This document shows positions 19,063 through 19,158 of a DNA stretch of 19,158 nt, piece after piece. Both the position numbers and the translations under genes were made by a program. Where the stretch lies: positions 1 to 19,158 of the forward strand of contig JBGAOY010000044.1 of assembly GCA_044221555.1 (NCBI GenBank). Reading direction: 5' to 3'. The notes below the pieces were generated by a model. That model searched no databases. It was not told where the DNA came from and worked only from the letters and a program-made list of their open reading frames with translations. Every line of letters starts with the position of its first letter. Within the stretch, counting starts at the first letter, position 1. Source of the stretch: JAEUJM01 sp044221555. Its GTDB lineage: Bacteria > Actinomycetota > Acidimicrobiia > Acidimicrobiales > DATDAH01.

Positions 19063-19091
19063 TTGCGAACGGGCGTTCGGTCGGGTAGGGT
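19063..19091 (+). promoter_or_regulatory. SOS-type promoter with perfect LexA box, reading out of the window
   Basis: CGAACGGGCGTTCG (19066-19079) fits the Gram-positive/actinobacterial LexA box CGAACRNRYGTTYG at every position. It overlaps TTGCGA (-35, 19063-19068) and fills the 17-nt spacer to TAGGGT (-10, 19086-19091), the ideal position for repression. The following 60 bases contain two small hairpins (ACACG/CGTGT at 19102-19117; CACCG/CGGTG at 19133-19150) and no clear start codon. The controlled gene lies to the right. Confidence 0.75.
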
Positions 19092-19158
19092 CAGGGTCGT
19101 TACACGCGCTGCCGTGTGAGAGCCAGGGCCATCACCGGTTTGGGTCGGTGGTGAGGTC

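Overview
The window looks like chromosomal DNA of a high-GC actinobacterium. Third codon positions are strongly G/C, there are DUF2510 and Uma2 family proteins, a PIN/ribbon-helix-helix toxin pair, and a perfect actinobacterial-type LexA box at the right edge. Several genes have a TANNNT -10 box only 6-7 nt before the start codon, as in leaderless actinobacterial transcripts. The secreted RCC1, Calx-beta and DUF11 repeat proteins suggest an Acidimicrobiia-like lineage, but that placement is inference.

Layout, left to right. At 89-478 (+) lies a Fic/Doc toxin-like gene with an atypical N-terminus, convergent with gpmA (484-1281, -), the only housekeeping metabolic gene. Positions 1382-8482 (-) hold one giant secreted protein of 2366 aa: three blocks of exactly seven RCC1 repeats, each followed by two disulfide-bearing Ig-like domains, then four carboxypeptidase-regulatory-like domains. 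A divergent PAS-LuxR regulator follows (8698-9660, +). Next comes a VapBC-like toxin-antitoxin pair (antitoxin 10163-10393, toxin 9670-10101, both -) and a small lipoprotein (10457-10828, -). Divergent from the lipoprotein is a second large secreted protein (11107-13527, +) with three Calx-beta domains and the same four-domain C-terminal module as the RCC1 giant. At 13652-17002 (+) is a cyclase-homology/AAA ATPase/TPR-like signalling protein. A Uma2 nuclease-fold protein (17125-17676, -) and a small upstream ORF run convergent to it. A DUF2510 four-helix membrane protein (18134-18892, +) is followed by a 78-bp imperfect palindrome and an SOS-type promoter firing out of the window.

How the parts may work together. 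Two secreted multidomain proteins share a C-terminal module and lie a few kb apart, with regulators and envelope-associated proteins around them. A 20-bp promoter element, TGCCACACGTCACGTTGACC, ends in the -35 box of the lipoprotein gene and of the DUF2510 gene, which are about 7 kb apart. A 2-mismatch copy precedes the small ORF/Uma2 pair, and a diverged version precedes the Calx-beta gene. This suggests a local regulon of envelope or secreted functions under an unidentified factor. It is the most novel-looking signal here. No tRNA, rRNA, CRISPR array or intact insertion sequence was seen.
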